Shown piece after piece: positions 35,025 to 48,074 of a stretch of 64,000 bases of DNA (positions are counted from its first letter, which is position 1; each line of letters begins with the position of its first letter). Location: positions 57,967,399 through 58,031,398 of the forward strand of contig NW_020312848.1 of NCBI RefSeq assembly GCF_003265705.1. The letters run 5' to 3'. The stretch is from Callorhinus ursinus (Eukaryota; Chordata; Mammalia; Carnivora; Otariidae). Both the position numbers and the translations under genes were made by a program. The notes beneath the pieces are model-generated. The model was given only the letters and a program-made list of their open reading frames with translations, made no database searches and was not told the DNA's origin.

Positions 35025-36220
35025 AAATGCTGTTATAAACATCAGGGTACATGTATCCATCTGAATTAGTATTTTTGTATTCTTTGGGTAAGTGCCTAGT
35101 GGTGCAATTGTTGGGTCATAAGGTAGCTCTATTTTTAACTTTTTGAGGAACCTCCATACTGTTTTCCAGAGTGGCTCCACCATTTGCATTCCCACCAATA
35201 GTGCACATCCACATTCTTGCCGGCACCTGTTGTTTCTGGTGTTGTTCATATTAGCCATTCTGACAGGAGAGAGGTGATACCTCATTGTAGTTTTGATTTG
35301 TATTTCCCTGATGATGAGTGATATTGAGCATCTTTTCATGTGTCTGTTAGCCTTCTGGATGTCTTCTTTGGAAAAATGTCTATTCATGTCTTCTGACCAT
35401 TTTTTAAGTGGATTATTTGTTTTCTGGGTGTTTGTCGAGTTTGATAAATTTTTTATATATTTTAAAAACTAACCCTTTATTAGATATGTCATTTACAAAT
35501 ATCTTCTTCCATTTTGTAGGTTGTGTTTAGTTTTTTCTGATTATTTCCTTTGCTGTGCAGAAGATTTTATTTTGATGAAGTCCCCATAGTGTATCTTTGC
35601 TTTTGTTTCCCTTGCCTCTGGAGACATATTTAGAAAGAACTTGCTATGGCCAATGTCAAAGAGATTACTCTCTGTGTTCTCCTCTAGGATTTCTTTGTTT
35701 TTGAGTCCCACATTTGCATCTTTAATCCATTTTGAATTTATTTTTGTGCATTGCATAAGAATGTGGTCCAGTTTCATTTTTTGCATGTTGGTTTCCAGCT
35801 TTTCCAATACCATTTGTTGAAGAGACTGTCTTTTTTCCATTGGATCTTCTTTCCTGTTTTGTCAAAGATTAACTGACCATTTAGTTGTGGGTTTATTTCT
35901 GAGTTTTCTATTCTGTTCCATTGATCATACGTCTCTTTTTCTTCCAGTGCCATACTGTTTCGATCACTATAGCTTTGTAATAGCTTTGTTTGGAGTTGTG
36001 ATGCCTCCAGCTTTGCTTTTCTTCTTCGAGGTTACTTTGGCTATTTGGGGTCTTTTGGGTTTCCATACAAATTTTAAGATTGTTCTAGCTCTGTGAGAAA
36101 TGCTATTGTATTTTGATGGAGACTGCATTAAATGTGTAGATTGCTTTGGGTAGTATAGATTTTTTAACAATATTTGTTCTTCTGATCCATGAGTATGGAA
36201 TATCTTTCCGTTGCTTTTTT

Positions 36221-36404
36221 GGGGGGGGGTTAATTATTTATTTATTTGAGAGAGAAAGCACAAGCACGAGCGGCAGGGAGAGGGAGAGAGAGAAGCAGAC
36301 TCCCCACTGAGCATGGAGCCAGACACAGGGCTCAATTCCAGGACCCTGAGATCATGACCAGAGCCAAAGTCAGATGCTTAACCATCTGAATCACCCACGC
36401 ACCT
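36221..36404 (-). mobile_element. Can-SINE, antisense, inserted in L1
   Basis: After a G10 run the text ttatttatttgagagagaaa leads into the inverted SINE body and ends tcacccacgcacct. L1 sequence resumes directly with ttttccatttctttgtgtca. It is moderately diverged. The imperfect flanks ttccgttgctttt and tgtttttccattt may be remains of the duplication. Confidence 0.93.
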
Positions 36405-36915
36405 CTGTTTTTCCATTTCTTTGTGTCATCTTCATTTGTTTTTTTTATCGGTGTTTTAGAGTTTTCAGAGTACACGTCTTTCACCTATTTGGTTATGGTC
36501 ATTCATAGGTATCTTATGGTATTTGGTGCAATTGTTAAGTGGGATCAATTCCTTAATTTCTCTTTCTGCTTCGTTATTGGTGTTTGGAAATGCAACAGAT
36601 TTCTGTACATTGATTTTATATCCTGCGACTTTACTGAATTTGTTTATCATTTCTAGCAGTTTTTGATGGAGTCTCTTGGGTTTTCTATATAGAGTATCAT
36701 GCATCTGCGAATAATAAAAGTTTTACTTCCTCCTTGCCAATTTGAATGCCTTTTATTTCTTTTTGTTGTTTGATTGCTGAAGCTAGGACTTCTAGTACTA
36801 TGTTAAATAACAGTGTGAGAGTGAACATCCCTGTTTTTTTTCCTGACTGTAGAGAAAAAAGCTCTGTTTTTCCCCATTGAGGATGATATTAGTTGTGGAT
36901 CTTTCATGAATTTGT

Positions 36916-37960
36916 TTTAAAATAGCTGTTGTCAAATCTATTTTACTCAATTATCAGAATAGGACTTGTATTAACACAAAGATAATTGTGACTCCTTTCC
37001 TCAACGTTTATGTGCACAACTAGTAATTGCCTTTCCAGTAGAAGAAAATTGAAGAAGTGAGAAAATATATTTCACAGCCTAAAACTTGTTTGGTTAATCT
37101 TTCCTAAATTGTTGATTTACATCTGGCTCTATTATCCTAAACTCACACAAAAAGTAAAAAAATAAGTATAGTCTTATGTTTAAGAAAGTGAGAACAATCT
37201 TCTCTTAAGTATCAGTCGTTAATTTGTATCTACTGTCTATCTCACAGTCTTCTCTATCATTCAGTTAAGGGTTGCAAGTAAGATGCCAATTCTTGTCTCT
37301 CTGTACTTCAGAGGAACTTAACAACAGCACCTCAATAGGACTTGCCTTGTGGGTTCTCAGTAAATATTTATTCTTTTTCTGTAAGTTTTAGAAATATGTC
37401 ACATCAACATCTGTGAACATTTCCCATAGCACTGTCTACTAACATCTGATCCTTACCTCCAAAATTTGTCTTTCAAAGTCCATTCTCTGTTCTCTTTGCC
37501 TTTTTAGGTACAAAATTGGTAGGTCTTCATTCACTGCTCGTGAACTTTGAAAAACATTTCTATTTACCACATTCAGTAATTGGGCAGGAAAATAAAATGC
37601 TCAAGAATCAGGTCTCAGGAAAGAGACTAATACGCAAAACACTGTCACTACCTTGTTTTGCCTTATTTCCATATGTAGACCACAAGATTGAACCGGTTGG
37701 ATGCTGAATACAACAGAACACAATTTGATTGTTTTGCTTTCTCTGAGACTTTGTTTATTACATCTGCCTGGGTTGGATACCAGAGAATCCATGACTTCAT
37801 TGGTCAGATAGTGAAAAGTTGTCTGGTCACACTGGCCCCTAAAATGGTCTCCGTTTCTAATTAATATGACTGCTTTAGTGTAGTATTACACATTTCCAAA
37901 TTCATGTTCATTGTTCTGGAGCACAGTAGCCTGGTTCTTGCAATAGGGAAGGAAATAAAC
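36916..37960. other. No feature seen
   Basis: Unclassified. The frames 37516-37707 and 37601-37792 overlap on opposite strands and lack motifs. Confidence 0.4.
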
Positions 37961-38077
37961 TTTCTTTTTCTTTTCTCTTTCTTTCCTTTCCTCCCTCCCT
38001 ACTTTCTTTTCTTTTCTTTCCCTTTTCTTTTCTTTTCTTTTTTCTTTTCTTTTCCTTCTTTTCTTTCTTTCTTTTCC
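37961..38077. repeat. Polypyrimidine TTTCT/TTTCC tract
   Basis: About 115 bp of almost pure C/T on the plus strand, an irregular mixture of TTTC, TTTTC and CTCC units. It translates on the minus strand as a Lys/Arg/Glu-rich string, which is an artefact. Confidence 0.95.
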
Positions 38078-39769
38078 ATCTAGAAGTCCTACCCTTTTCT
38101 CTAACTTTGCTAATTGCAGGATGGTATAGGAGGAGCTGGGGAGAAGAAAATGGGCTTTCTTAAATAGTACCACCTTGAGGAAGTGTTGGCTGGCATTCTG
38201 GGTTCAGCAGGTTTTCAAAACTGACAGATTCTCTCATAAAGTGCTTTGGTTTGGTGAAGTCTGGTTTCCTGGGAGACAGTTCCTGACATGATGATTTACA
38301 TGCAGGGAATTTACCTAGCAGTGTTCTTGGAGGCATTATCTGCAAGGGAGTGAAGGCGGCAAGGTGGTATAGAAATCAGTAAAACTGGGATATGGTCACA
38401 ACAGAGGCCTGTTGATGCCACAGAGGGAACCATAGAGCTGGCATGAGCACTAAGAATTGTCTAGAATTGAGGTAAAGGGTCCAGTATTGCCCAGTCATTG
38501 GCAAATCTGCACATAGTGATAGGGTATAAACTTAGGTGAGGCAGCTCTGTTTCACAGAGAATAATTCCTAAGAAGGAGTCTTTTATGAATTATCAACAGT
38601 CACACTTCTGGCAGCTGGGAAATGAACATTTGGGTTCTAAAGAGGAGATATTTTTGGCATAATATAGCATCTGCAACAATTAATCCATTGTACTCTTTAG
38701 ATGCATTTGTTTCATAGAGGAATGCATGTAGGAAAACCTTATAAATTTTCTAATATCTACTACTTTCAAATACATATTTATTTGATGTACTTAATCTATA
38801 TTTAGTTTGCTCTTCTTAGAAAAGACATAATCCAAAAATAATATATAGTAGGGACAACATACAATTTATCAATTTGTGATAACAATAAAATGTTGATATA
38901 TTATAATCAATATATTTTATGTACCTTTGTGCCAGACATGGTCCTGTGAATGATATTAAAGCTCAGAGCAAAGAGACTAGAAATACCTGATGGAGCAGCA
39001 GATGCTTATATCTGAAGGCATTGAGAAAATCATGATGGAGGAAATGACTTTTGTGTAAAATAATTCTAGAGATAGGGCAGAGCACAGCTAAACACAGAAG
39101 CAGGAGAGAGAGAATGACTTCCTTGGGGGGATGGCAAACAAGTTATCTTATTAATAACAGATGGTAAAGATTACAAGAAAATTTAAAAGATGAGAGAACA
39201 CAGGTGTTTATAAAAATAAAAAAGAGAGTTGAACTGAGTACTTTTATCTTGATTATAAAGCTCTGTTCAAATTTAAACAATATGAAGTCTCTCAGATATT
39301 AAAAACTATAAGAAAATATAGAGGAGAAAATTCATTAGAGAAAAGAGAGTAGAACAAAGGTTCAAAAACTGAAAATTCAAACTGATTGTGGTTATAAGAA
39401 ATTAATAATTGACATTGTCACGTGCATCTACCTAAAAATCTATGCATCTGTTATGTTTTGTAGTGTGAGTGGAGGGCCTGCAGCTTCTCTTGTACAATCT
39501 ACTCACCTTTTCTCCACTTCTCTATCACTACAAAGAGTTTTATTGACTGTGGCTCAGAAATCACTTTTCTATTAAAAAAATAAGTGCAAATGTAATGTAA
39601 GGTATTAGATCCTTTGCTAGGTTTGATTAAACATCCATCTAATTTATGATATCTAACTTGCATGTAGGATTCAAACTCTCTCCAATAATGTTCAATATTC
39701 TTCTTAATTAAAAATAGATGAAATATGGTATTTTTACCAAAGGAAAGTCATAATGTTGATTGAAAATAA
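38078..39769. other. Unclassified DNA with a GC-richer patch
   Basis: 38160-38660 is more GC-rich than its surroundings and could be an old LTR or L1 5' region, but no family was recognised. No coding gene. Confidence 0.35.
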
Positions 39770-39860
39770 CCTCAGTATTTATTATTGTGTTTCAGTTTCT
39801 GCAACTATAAAGTGAGGGAGTTTGACTAACGATCAATATAGACTTCTCCAGATTTAAATA
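39770..39860 (-). mobile_element. Possible MIR-class fragment
   Basis: The words gtttcagtttctgcaactat, aaagtgagggagtttgacta and cttctccag resemble antisense MIR-type text (cagtttcctcatctgtaaaatgaggggttggact). Short and diverged. Confidence 0.4.
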
Positions 39861-41697
39861 ATAATACAATTTTGATATTATAGAAGTAAAAATTGAGATT
39901 TGTAGAAGTACCAAAGTGATTTTTGAATGCTATAATTAAATTACATCTATTCACATCAAGCATTTTAATATATTCTTTTTTTCTTAATTAGCCAAATGTC
40001 ACATGGCTCTAATTCAGTAAGTGGTGGGCTAATGGAATAGCACAATGAACTACATTGTAAATTCAAATATTCAGTCTTAATGTTTTAATGGACAAGTATA
40101 CATTCTCCAAAGTGTTAAAATAGAAAAAAAAATAGATGCTTTAAGCTTGATCTGCAAAGTTCAACCTGACTACTTTTGATCCCCAAGGCTATTGCTTGAT
40201 TTTATTGTCCTATAAAAACCTAAAAATTTTCTTGTTTCTTTTTTGAGAGTCTCAGCATAAATATGTAGGATAAATCATTATCTGTCATGGGCCAGGCAAT
40301 AAGGTATAGTGGTTAAAAATATTTTAATGATAAGACTCATCTATACGTCTCCCTAGTAATATTGGCCTTTCTGACACTCCCCCTGACACGCACACATTTT
40401 GATGAATCCATATTCTGTCTTCTGCAATAAAAGTAGAAAATAAGTATTCCCTCTTAGATCATTTCTGTATTATCTGATCAGAAGTTGTACCTTAGCTTTG
40501 TACGTCCTCATTTGTGTCTTTCTCTGCTGTGACCCCATGGCCCAATTTGCTCTGTTTGTCACTGGGACAGAAGCATCTGTCTCACTTTCTGAGAGGACAA
40601 AGGGAAACATAATCTAAAGAAATCACATTTTACCCTACTGACCTCTACTGTTTTCTCCACAATGTTACTATGCAATGCCATTTGAGTGAGTCACAAGACT
40701 ATTAAAAGTCAAAGGAATTAAAACTTAATCATGCAATAAATATGCCATAGTGCAAAAAATAAACACTGTATCTGTTTATTTTTTGAAACCCTGTTTAAGC
40801 TGCTCAGTGCATGTATTCTCCAGGCTGGGATGAAATCCATTTTCAGTTGTAAAACTGGATGAAGTGGGAAAACTCTCTTCCTTAGAATCCTACTTACAAC
40901 CCAAGAGGGGAGACTTTCCTTTAGTCTGTCACACAGATCCCAAGTAATATGCTCATTGATCCAGGCTACTTTGAAGATGGCTTCTTTGCTACCTTTTCCC
41001 TAGTTTAAATCCAGTAGTCTTTTCGGGGCTGACTGCTAAAGCACCCTGAGCACAGACAAGCGGCAGGCAACCCTACACAGTCATGCCCAGGACCTTGGGA
41101 GGGAGTGTGGTCCACAAGAACCTCACCCTCTTCTCAGTGCCTGTAGGACACTATCTAGACACTCTTCCTTCTACTTATACAAATTATAGCTTAACTTTGC
41201 CTTTGGTTAAGATATTAATTTTTTTAAGGGCATTAATAGGCCCTTGAGGAAAGCAAATTTAAGGTCACATCTTGTTTGTTACATGTATTGACAACATTGG
41301 GAACAAATCATAAATTAATGTCTCAGTGATTGTCTCACCACATATGACTTAGCTCCTTTGCCTGGAACGGACAGAGAGGGAAGCAATGTAGGTTGAATTG
41401 GAATTCAGTATTCTATATTATGCCATTCTCATTAAATAAAGACTTGCATAAATAAGTATAAAGTTGTAATAGTGATATTTATTAGGAAAGAAGATGAGGA
41501 AGGGTAGCAGTACAGTACAGGAAAAAAAAATACTGTCTTTGAAATCTCAGATATGGATTGGAAGGCCAAATAAGACATTTTCTGAACACCTGCACTTGAC
41601 AAGATGTTGTATGTTCCTTATACTTGTTTGTCTATAAACAAGGATATATATTAGCTTACCAGGGCTGTGACCATAAGAAAATACCACATTCCTGCAA
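39861..41697. other. No gene seen
   Basis: Unclassified DNA. A short MIR-like trace (ggtatagtggttaaaaatat) lies near 40303. Confidence 0.4.
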
Positions 41698-41713
41698 ATA
41701 ATAGATAGATAGA

Positions 41714-41756
<43 letters not shown>

Positions 41757-41757
41757 A
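41698..41757. repeat. (GATA)n-(AAAT)n compound microsatellite
   Basis: Three ATAG units followed by about ten AAAT units. The minus frame at 41547-41804 crosses it and is not a gene. Confidence 0.95.
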
Positions 41758-41918
41758 AAGATAATGAAGCAAAGCAGTCTCTCAATTCCTATTCTATGCA
41801 CCAAAAATGTTATTTAATAAACACATCTGAAAGGGGAAAACTAATAAATTTGGAGCATTTGTTACAGTTTTTCCATTAAAAAAACACATCTAATTCCAAC
41901 AGAATTTGAAGAGACCTA

Positions 41919-42057
41919 TGGTTTTCTCATATAATAAATAAGATTTCTTATTATCAAGATTTAATGCCTTTGATTATCTATTGACTTTTGCGGTTTTCTC
42001 ATATAATAAGATTTCTTATTATATGAGAAAAGGTCAAATAGATAATCAAGGCACTAA
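41919..42057. repeat. Foldback: direct plus inverted local duplication
   Basis: 41994-42010 (ttttctcatataataag) is the exact reverse complement of 42015-42031, with a 4-nt loop. The outer arms continue: 41963-41984 and 42032-42055 are also near inverted copies (tgattatcta versus tagataatca). In addition ggttttctcatataataa at 41920 is repeated directly at 41992. The block thus holds a direct duplication followed by an inverted copy. Confidence 0.9.
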
Positions 42058-43077
42058 AATATGAATATCAAATAAAAATCCTACAGCCTTTATTTGAGTG
42101 CCTTTCTCCTCATATAATGTTTAAAAGTGATTCTTGACATTTTTGAGGTATATCTTGAGAATCTATATAATCTTTTTATTGGTAACTTAATGACTTTGAT
42201 TCTAGTCGTAGAAAAATTTAATTGTGTGTAGCACTTGTTTAATTATAGAGTTAAAAGAGTAGGTAAAAGTGGGGCACCTTGGGCACTTAACTCACTCTGA
42301 GGTATTATATTTAAACAAAGTGAAAAGTCTACTCTCAAGATATTTTAGTAAAATGGTAAACCATGCTAAGTATATTAATCTATTTTTATGTATTTTCTGT
42401 TTTGGGGAATATATGGAAATATTAGTATTGGTACATTTTCTGTTATGTGGCCATTTATAATTAACATTATTCCTTTGATTATTTTTATATAAATACAGTA
42501 ACATGTCATAGCTTGCTAATAGATGACCATATGTATTGAGTAGCAGTTTATTTCCTTGTGTTGTTTTAGTTGATTTTTCTCCTTAATGGAAGTTTTACAA
42601 ATAGTAACATTTAATTTTCTCCCATCTGTTTTGTATATTCAGAACATACTAAAACCAAGTTGATTACTGTGTAAAATAATCACCACCACTCTTTGACAGT
42701 ACAAGGGTTTATTAGTGTACAAAGTAATGATCTACTAGGGAATGTCAAATAAATCTTGATGCTAGTCAGATTTATGGGCAAAGAGTCAACAAGAAAATAA
42801 GTCAAGGAGTAGAAATAGTGTTTTAGGTGGGGAAGAAAGATGATGAATCATTCCTTGTCTTTAGAGGTCAGTAGTAAAACTGTTGGTAAACTCTGCATAT
42901 AATTTTTAACTGAACTAAAGCCTGTCATTCACTGTATCTCCAGTGATTTCAATTAATGAAATCTTGGAAAATGCTGTTTTAATGATAAAAAATAGGTGAA
43001 ATAAAAAACTACCACATAGCTCTTTGAAAATGATCTCATTTGTGTGATCATGGTGGTATATGTATGTACCCATTTGG
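42058..43077. other. No feature seen
   Basis: AT-rich unclassified DNA. The frames 42269-42460 and 42292-42504 overlap on opposite strands and lack motifs. Confidence 0.4.
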
Positions 43078-43614
43078 TGCATTTATTTTCTTTCTTTCTT
43101 TTCTTTTTTTTTTTTTTTAATGGGAAGCTTTCTTGTATTTTTTTAACATTTTTTTATTATGTTATGTTAATCACCATACATTACATCATTAGTTTTTGAT
43201 GTAGTGTTCCATGATTCATTGTTTGCTTAAAACACCCAGTGCTCCATGCAGAACATGCCCTCTTTAATACCCATCACCAGGCTAACCCATTCCCCCACCT
43301 CCCTCCCCTCTGGAACCCTCAGTTTGTTTTTCAGAGTCCACAGTCTCTCATGGTTCGTCTCCCCCTCCAATTTCTGCCCCCTTCATTCTTCCCCTCCTGC
43401 TATTTTCTTCTTTTTTTTTTAACATATAATGTATTATTTGTTTCAGAGGTACAGATCTGTGATTAACAGTCTTACACAATTCATAGCACTCACCATAGCA
43501 CATACCCTCCCCAATGTCTATCACTCAGCCACCCCATCCCTCCCACCCCCCACCACTCCAGCAACCCTCAGTTTGTTTCCTGAAGTTAAGAGTTCCGCGT
43601 GCCTTTATTTTCTT
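43078..43614 (-). mobile_element. 5'-truncated L1 3' UTR with target-site duplication
   Basis: A T-rich tail at 43094-43120 is followed by antisense 3' UTR text: ttaatcaccatacattacat, gtgctccatgcagaacatgc and, after an internal T-rich block near 43409-43422, aacatataatgtattatttg and ccaccactccagcaaccctc. The flanks gtgcatttattttctt (43078-43093) and gtgcctttattttctt (43599-43614) differ at one base. It is about 505 bp and belongs to the younger caniform L1 type. Confidence 0.95.
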
Positions 43615-44899
43615 ACTGCTGTTTCAAACTCTCATCGTTCTTAATGATTCTGCCATTGGTCATATGTCTGTAGACACAACCAAATAACTGATTAACTAAA
43701 CCAATAATATGAAGGATTCAATTCAGTAGTATCAGGTTAAATGCTAAAACATACAGCACTGAAATTATTGTTAATCTGAATCTTTCCTCAAAATTATTAC
43801 CCAGTTCCTCACATCTCATATCAGGATGTTTTCAACCATATTTGTATGACTCTGTATATCAGGATGTTTCCTATTTTACTTTTCATCATCTTTTCAGCAT
43901 AACTATTGACATTAAAGAATATATTTTACTTATTTATTTTTTAACTTAACATAATAAAAAAGAAATTGGCAAAACATAAAAGAAAATAATTTAAATAGAA
44001 ATTATTATTCAGAAAATACTACTGTAGTATCAAAATTAATTTTCACTTTAGTAATTTCCTTAAAATAAATTTTATTCTTATAATCAGAGTTTGCTTTTTA
44101 CATTCTGTCTTTTCACTTAAGAGATCAAGAAATTTAGGGAAATTAAGACTTCATTATAATTTCCATTATATTTATACACATATTTTGTAGCATAAAATAT
44201 TTTATATTTAAAATAATTATTTTAATAATTATTAATTTGTATGATTTACTTTAAAATTTTGCAACATGAGTAGTGCAGTATGTTTGTATATATATGGGTA
44301 CAAAATCTTAATCTAAATGAGTAAATTTAGGGTGGCCAATTATCATTATAAGTATCATCTTCTTTTACAATACCTTGTTGTTAGCAAATTAGCTTACTGA
44401 ATTTTAAAACAGTTTTGATTGGGAAATTTGTGGTGTTTTCATATATAGCTGTTTAGCAATGGTATGATGAAACCACTTGTCCTTACATGATGATATCTAA
44501 GAACTCAGCAAGCCAACAATTTATGCCAAAGGTCATATATCAAAGACCATCGTCTGTTGGTCTTGCATCTTTTCACTTTACAGAGAATCTATCACATATA
44601 ATTTCCACTAGGTTGCCTGTGTATTTTTATTCAAAGAGAACTTTATTCATTTTTAACATGATAGAATTGGTTGTTTTTATAATAATTGTGACTTACCACT
44701 AAACTAAACAAACAAACAAAGAAACCCAACTAGGTAACCAGATTGCTTCTTTCAATTAGATGTCTCTTAAAATAAAAATTCAGTGGAGTTTTGCACAGAG
44801 TGAAAATGTTTCTATCTATTGTAAAATCACTGGGGATTATAGCTTTCTCCTTATACCTCAAGGAATAATTTTTCTCGTCACTTAGTGGTATAGTCTAAA
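43615..44899. other. No feature seen
   Basis: Very AT-rich unclassified DNA, with a short duplicated word (atatcaggatgttt) near 43819 and 43856. Confidence 0.4.
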
Positions 44900-45067
44900 A
44901 CTATAGCATTCACTTATTTATCAAATAATTCTTGAATTTCTACCATGTGCTAGACATTGCTTTGAGTGCTTGAGATAAGGGACAAAAAAAAAAAAACTAA
45001 CAAAAGCCAAATTTTCCTGTCCTAATAGAATTCATATCCTAGAGGAGGAGATAAAATATAAAAGAGC

Positions 45068-45114
<47 letters not shown>

Positions 45115-45480
45115 ATCATCATCAATTAGATATCACTAAGTGCTAAGAAGAGGAAAAGGAAATATTATGTTGCTCACTAAGAAAGTGATATTTAAGGAAA
45201 CAAAACAAAAACAAAAAGTTAGAACTTGAGCCATGTAGCTCTGAGGAAAGAGTGTTTCAGGCAGGAGCAACTGCAGATGTTAAGTCATTTTGGAGAGATG
45301 TGGCTGAAATATTTGAGGAACAGTGGATGGCTAAAGTAGAACAAGTAGTGAGACATAATGTCAAAGCTACAGCAAGGGTCAGGTCATGTAGGACCTTATG
45401 TATCAGTGTTAAAAACATATTTTATGTTGAGATTGGATGCCGCTGAAGAATTCTGAGCAGAGGATAATCTTACCTGACAC
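44900..45480 (-). mobile_element. L2 LINE 3' fragment
   Basis: The plus strand is antisense L2: taccatgtgctagacattgc, cctaatagaattcatatcct, agtgtttcaggcaggagcaa, caggtcatgtaggaccttat and gaattctgagcagaggataa, in the known order. A TCTA microsatellite interrupts it. The plus frame at 45252-45446 is an antisense reading of it and not a gene. Confidence 0.8.
45070..45114. repeat. (TCTA)11 microsatellite
   Basis: About eleven perfect TCTA units inside the L2 fragment, a likely length polymorphism. Confidence 0.97.
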
Positions 45481-47067
45481 ATATTTTTTAAAAAGGTGTT
45501 GGCAATCAAGAAAAAAAAGAATCTGCTCAAGAAATAAATGAACTTAATGATTATAAATGAATAGGAATGGGAAAGAGTTGGCATTAAGCTTTTAGTAAAT
45601 TTACACTGACTCCTTCTTAGTGTCAGAACTTTATGCTAGCAGTTATACCTGGAGTCATGGCTTTAGTGAGAGACGGAGGAGAGATTAGAACAAGTGTCTG
45701 CAGATGAAATAGAGACTATTAGTACGATTCAGGAAATTCAGAGTATAGATTTGCAATAGTTTTAATGTTTCAGAGCAGCTGTTATTATGGAAAAAAAAAG
45801 AATGCTTACCTTTATTTCAAATAGATGTAATTTTTAATAAAATGATCCTCTTTGTCTCAGTAATGTGGTCACTATCTCCCCACTCAAGTTCTGACTCCTA
45901 TCTCAGAGTGATTTTTTTTTCCTATAACCCATGCAGCAAGGCTATATTCTCCTCTCCCTATATAATTTCCTCCTGTCACTTTGCTCTGGGGTCTTATCTG
46001 TAGCTAGCCTGGCTGGTTTCAAATGCTTATTTCCCTACTTACCATTAGTATTGGGATTTATGAAAATCCTCATTTTTTAAGTATAATTTATGGGTACATA
46101 GTAGGTTGTTGGATTTGTTCTCCTTTGGTTAGTTTATTTCTGGGGAGACGAATAGAGAGGTTTGAATTTTAATGTTTTCCATTAAAGTATAAGGCCCAAT
46201 TTCTTTATATTTTCACATATGAGTGGAAGATCTGCCAGTTTCTTTACCATTCTATTTAAAAAGCTATTCTTCCACATCTCTTTAAGTTTAAAAATATTTT
46301 TGGAAGTCTCTACAATAAATCTGTTTTATTTAAAGACATTTTCCTTCAACAAGAAGGTACCCAACCTTGTCCTTGCAGTCAGTGAAACTATCTTATTTTG
46401 GAGATGGGTTTTGTTTCTTTTCTTTCTTTCCTTTTCTTTTCTTTTTTCCTTTTTTCTGTTACAGAGGCATACCAAAGGCACAAAGAACTGCATTAACTTT
46501 TAATGGTTGCTCTTTTCTTGGTAGCAAAAGGGCATCAGGAAGGCTCTAACATTGTATACCAAGTAATAGATGAACTTTCTGAATTTGTCCCATAAAGTCA
46601 TATTCCGAGTATGAAGTATTGAAATGTCTAATTATTTTATTCATATGCTCTCTTATTTTTCTTGGTTATTGAAATTCAGGTCATAATTATTTTGCATTCA
46701 CACATATGATTTCTGTCAACAGTTTATAGTATACATTTGAATGTAAACTATTTCATATTGACCATGGCTTGTTAAAAGCTTTAATTCAGCACAATTTTTC
46801 CCTTCCAACTATATTTAGTCTGTGACTGGTAAGTGGTTTCTTAGTTTTCCATTCATTGTAATTCATTATATTTAATAACTTTTTGCTTCTCAGTCAATTG
46901 TATATCAACTTAAAATACATTTTGTATAAAAAGTATATAGCAATTTTCACAGTTTAAAAAATATTTAGAATAAGGATTTACACTGTTATAATAAGATAGA
47001 ATAAAAATTATACCCTCAACATCTAGTCCATTCAAGTTATCAAGAAGCCCAAACATTTTATCTTTTT
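45481..47067. other. No gene seen; pyrimidine tract near 46420
   Basis: Unclassified. 46408-46458 is a C/T-rich stretch ending in ttctgttacag, which looks like a splice acceptor, but no exon is supported downstream. Confidence 0.35.
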
Positions 47068-47283
47068 AAAAGCCATGATTAAGGCCACCTGCATGGCTCA
47101 GTTCATTAAACATCTGACTTGGGCTCAGGTCATGATCTCAGGGTCCTGGGATTGAGCCCTGCATCTGGTTCTGTGCTCAGCGGGGAGTGTGCTTCTCCCT
47201 CTCCCCCAGTTCCCCTCTTCCCATGCTCTCTCTATCTCAAATAAATTAATAAAGTCTTTAACCAAAAAAAAGCCATAATTAAG
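47068..47283 (+). mobile_element. Can-SINE, diverged, with target-site duplication
   Basis: The body 47084-47267 begins gccacctgcatggctcag and ends AAATAAATTAATAAAGTC with an A-run. The flanks aaaagccatgattaag (47068-47083) and aaaagccataattaag (47268-47283) differ by one base. Confidence 0.95.
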
Positions 47284-48074
47284 TCTTAAAATATTTATAA
47301 TTTTCTTTGGGGATATATGGTAAGAGTTTAGTTATTTAACAACAGTAATAAAATATTATAAATTATATAACATTGCATTTCCCTTTTCTTATCTATTCTC
47401 TAGATGGAATAGTATAATTTTTAAATGATACAATCAACCATTTGTTCCAGAGCATCAAGTATTTTCCAGAAATTTTAACATAAGCTTGCAAACAAATTGG
47501 CTGAATATTTCCTAGTGATGAAAGCATAGAAATCAGTATCTTAAATATGGTAATTTTATAAATCAATAAAAAAATCAGAGTAATCAGATTATTTGCATGG
47601 CTTTTTGTGTCTGTTATAGATAGCATGACGTATTTTAATTGAATGTCTCCATTAGATCTTACATAGAAATATACTCTATCTCTACCCCTACCTTAATCTA
47701 CTAATAAAAGATAATTGTAAATACTGACAATGCATAAGATACGTTTTTAAGAAGTTCTTACAATTAAAACTTTGAAATAAAGAATGTTATATCACATTTG
47801 GTTGATTATTAGCAAAGTAAGGACCTTTATTATAAATATAAATAATAATTCAACTATTCATATTTTGGTTATCATGTTTCTTTTATGTGAATTAAAAGTG
47901 GTAGACTATATCTGAATCTCAAGATTTTATGATGAAGGACAAATTAAAATTCCATAAAAATTTAAATGGCACAATATGTAATTGTAGAAAACTGAAATCT
48001 TTAAGAGACCTAATGTTTACAGCATTTAATATTTTAATAGTCTTCTACTCCACTGTATAAACTAGCATCAACAT
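47284..48074. other. No feature seen
   Basis: Very AT-rich unclassified DNA. The minus frame 47393-47626 lacks motifs. Confidence 0.4.

Larger units (their letters stand above)
34566..36915 (-). mobile_element. 5'-truncated L1 (ORF2 C-terminal half and 3' UTR), older type
   Basis: Read on the minus strand it runs from ORF2 into the 3' UTR. Minus frames at 35541-35840 ([20 protein letters not shown]...) and 34959-35387 (...[20 protein letters not shown]...) carry unmistakable L1 ORF2 C-terminal words but are split by stops and frame shifts. A Can-SINE interrupts it at 36221-36404 and a (TG)20 tract replaces part of ORF2. The 3' UTR ends in a T-rich stretch near 34566-34600. The element is dead. 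The right edge is approximate. Confidence 0.93.

Noticed and set aside
34959..35387. 142-codon minus frame, longest after the 221-codon one.
   Set aside because: Its middle is L1 ORF2 C-terminus and its end is a Thr-His string from the TG tract. It is part of a dead L1, not a gene.
37886..38173. Lys/Arg/Glu-rich minus frame of 95 codons.
   Set aside because: It is the translation of the polypyrimidine tract.
46408..46560. Pyrimidine tract followed by cag and a possible gtagc donor, considered as an exon.
   Set aside because: The intervening sequence has no conserved coding content I can support, and polypyrimidine tracts are common here by chance.
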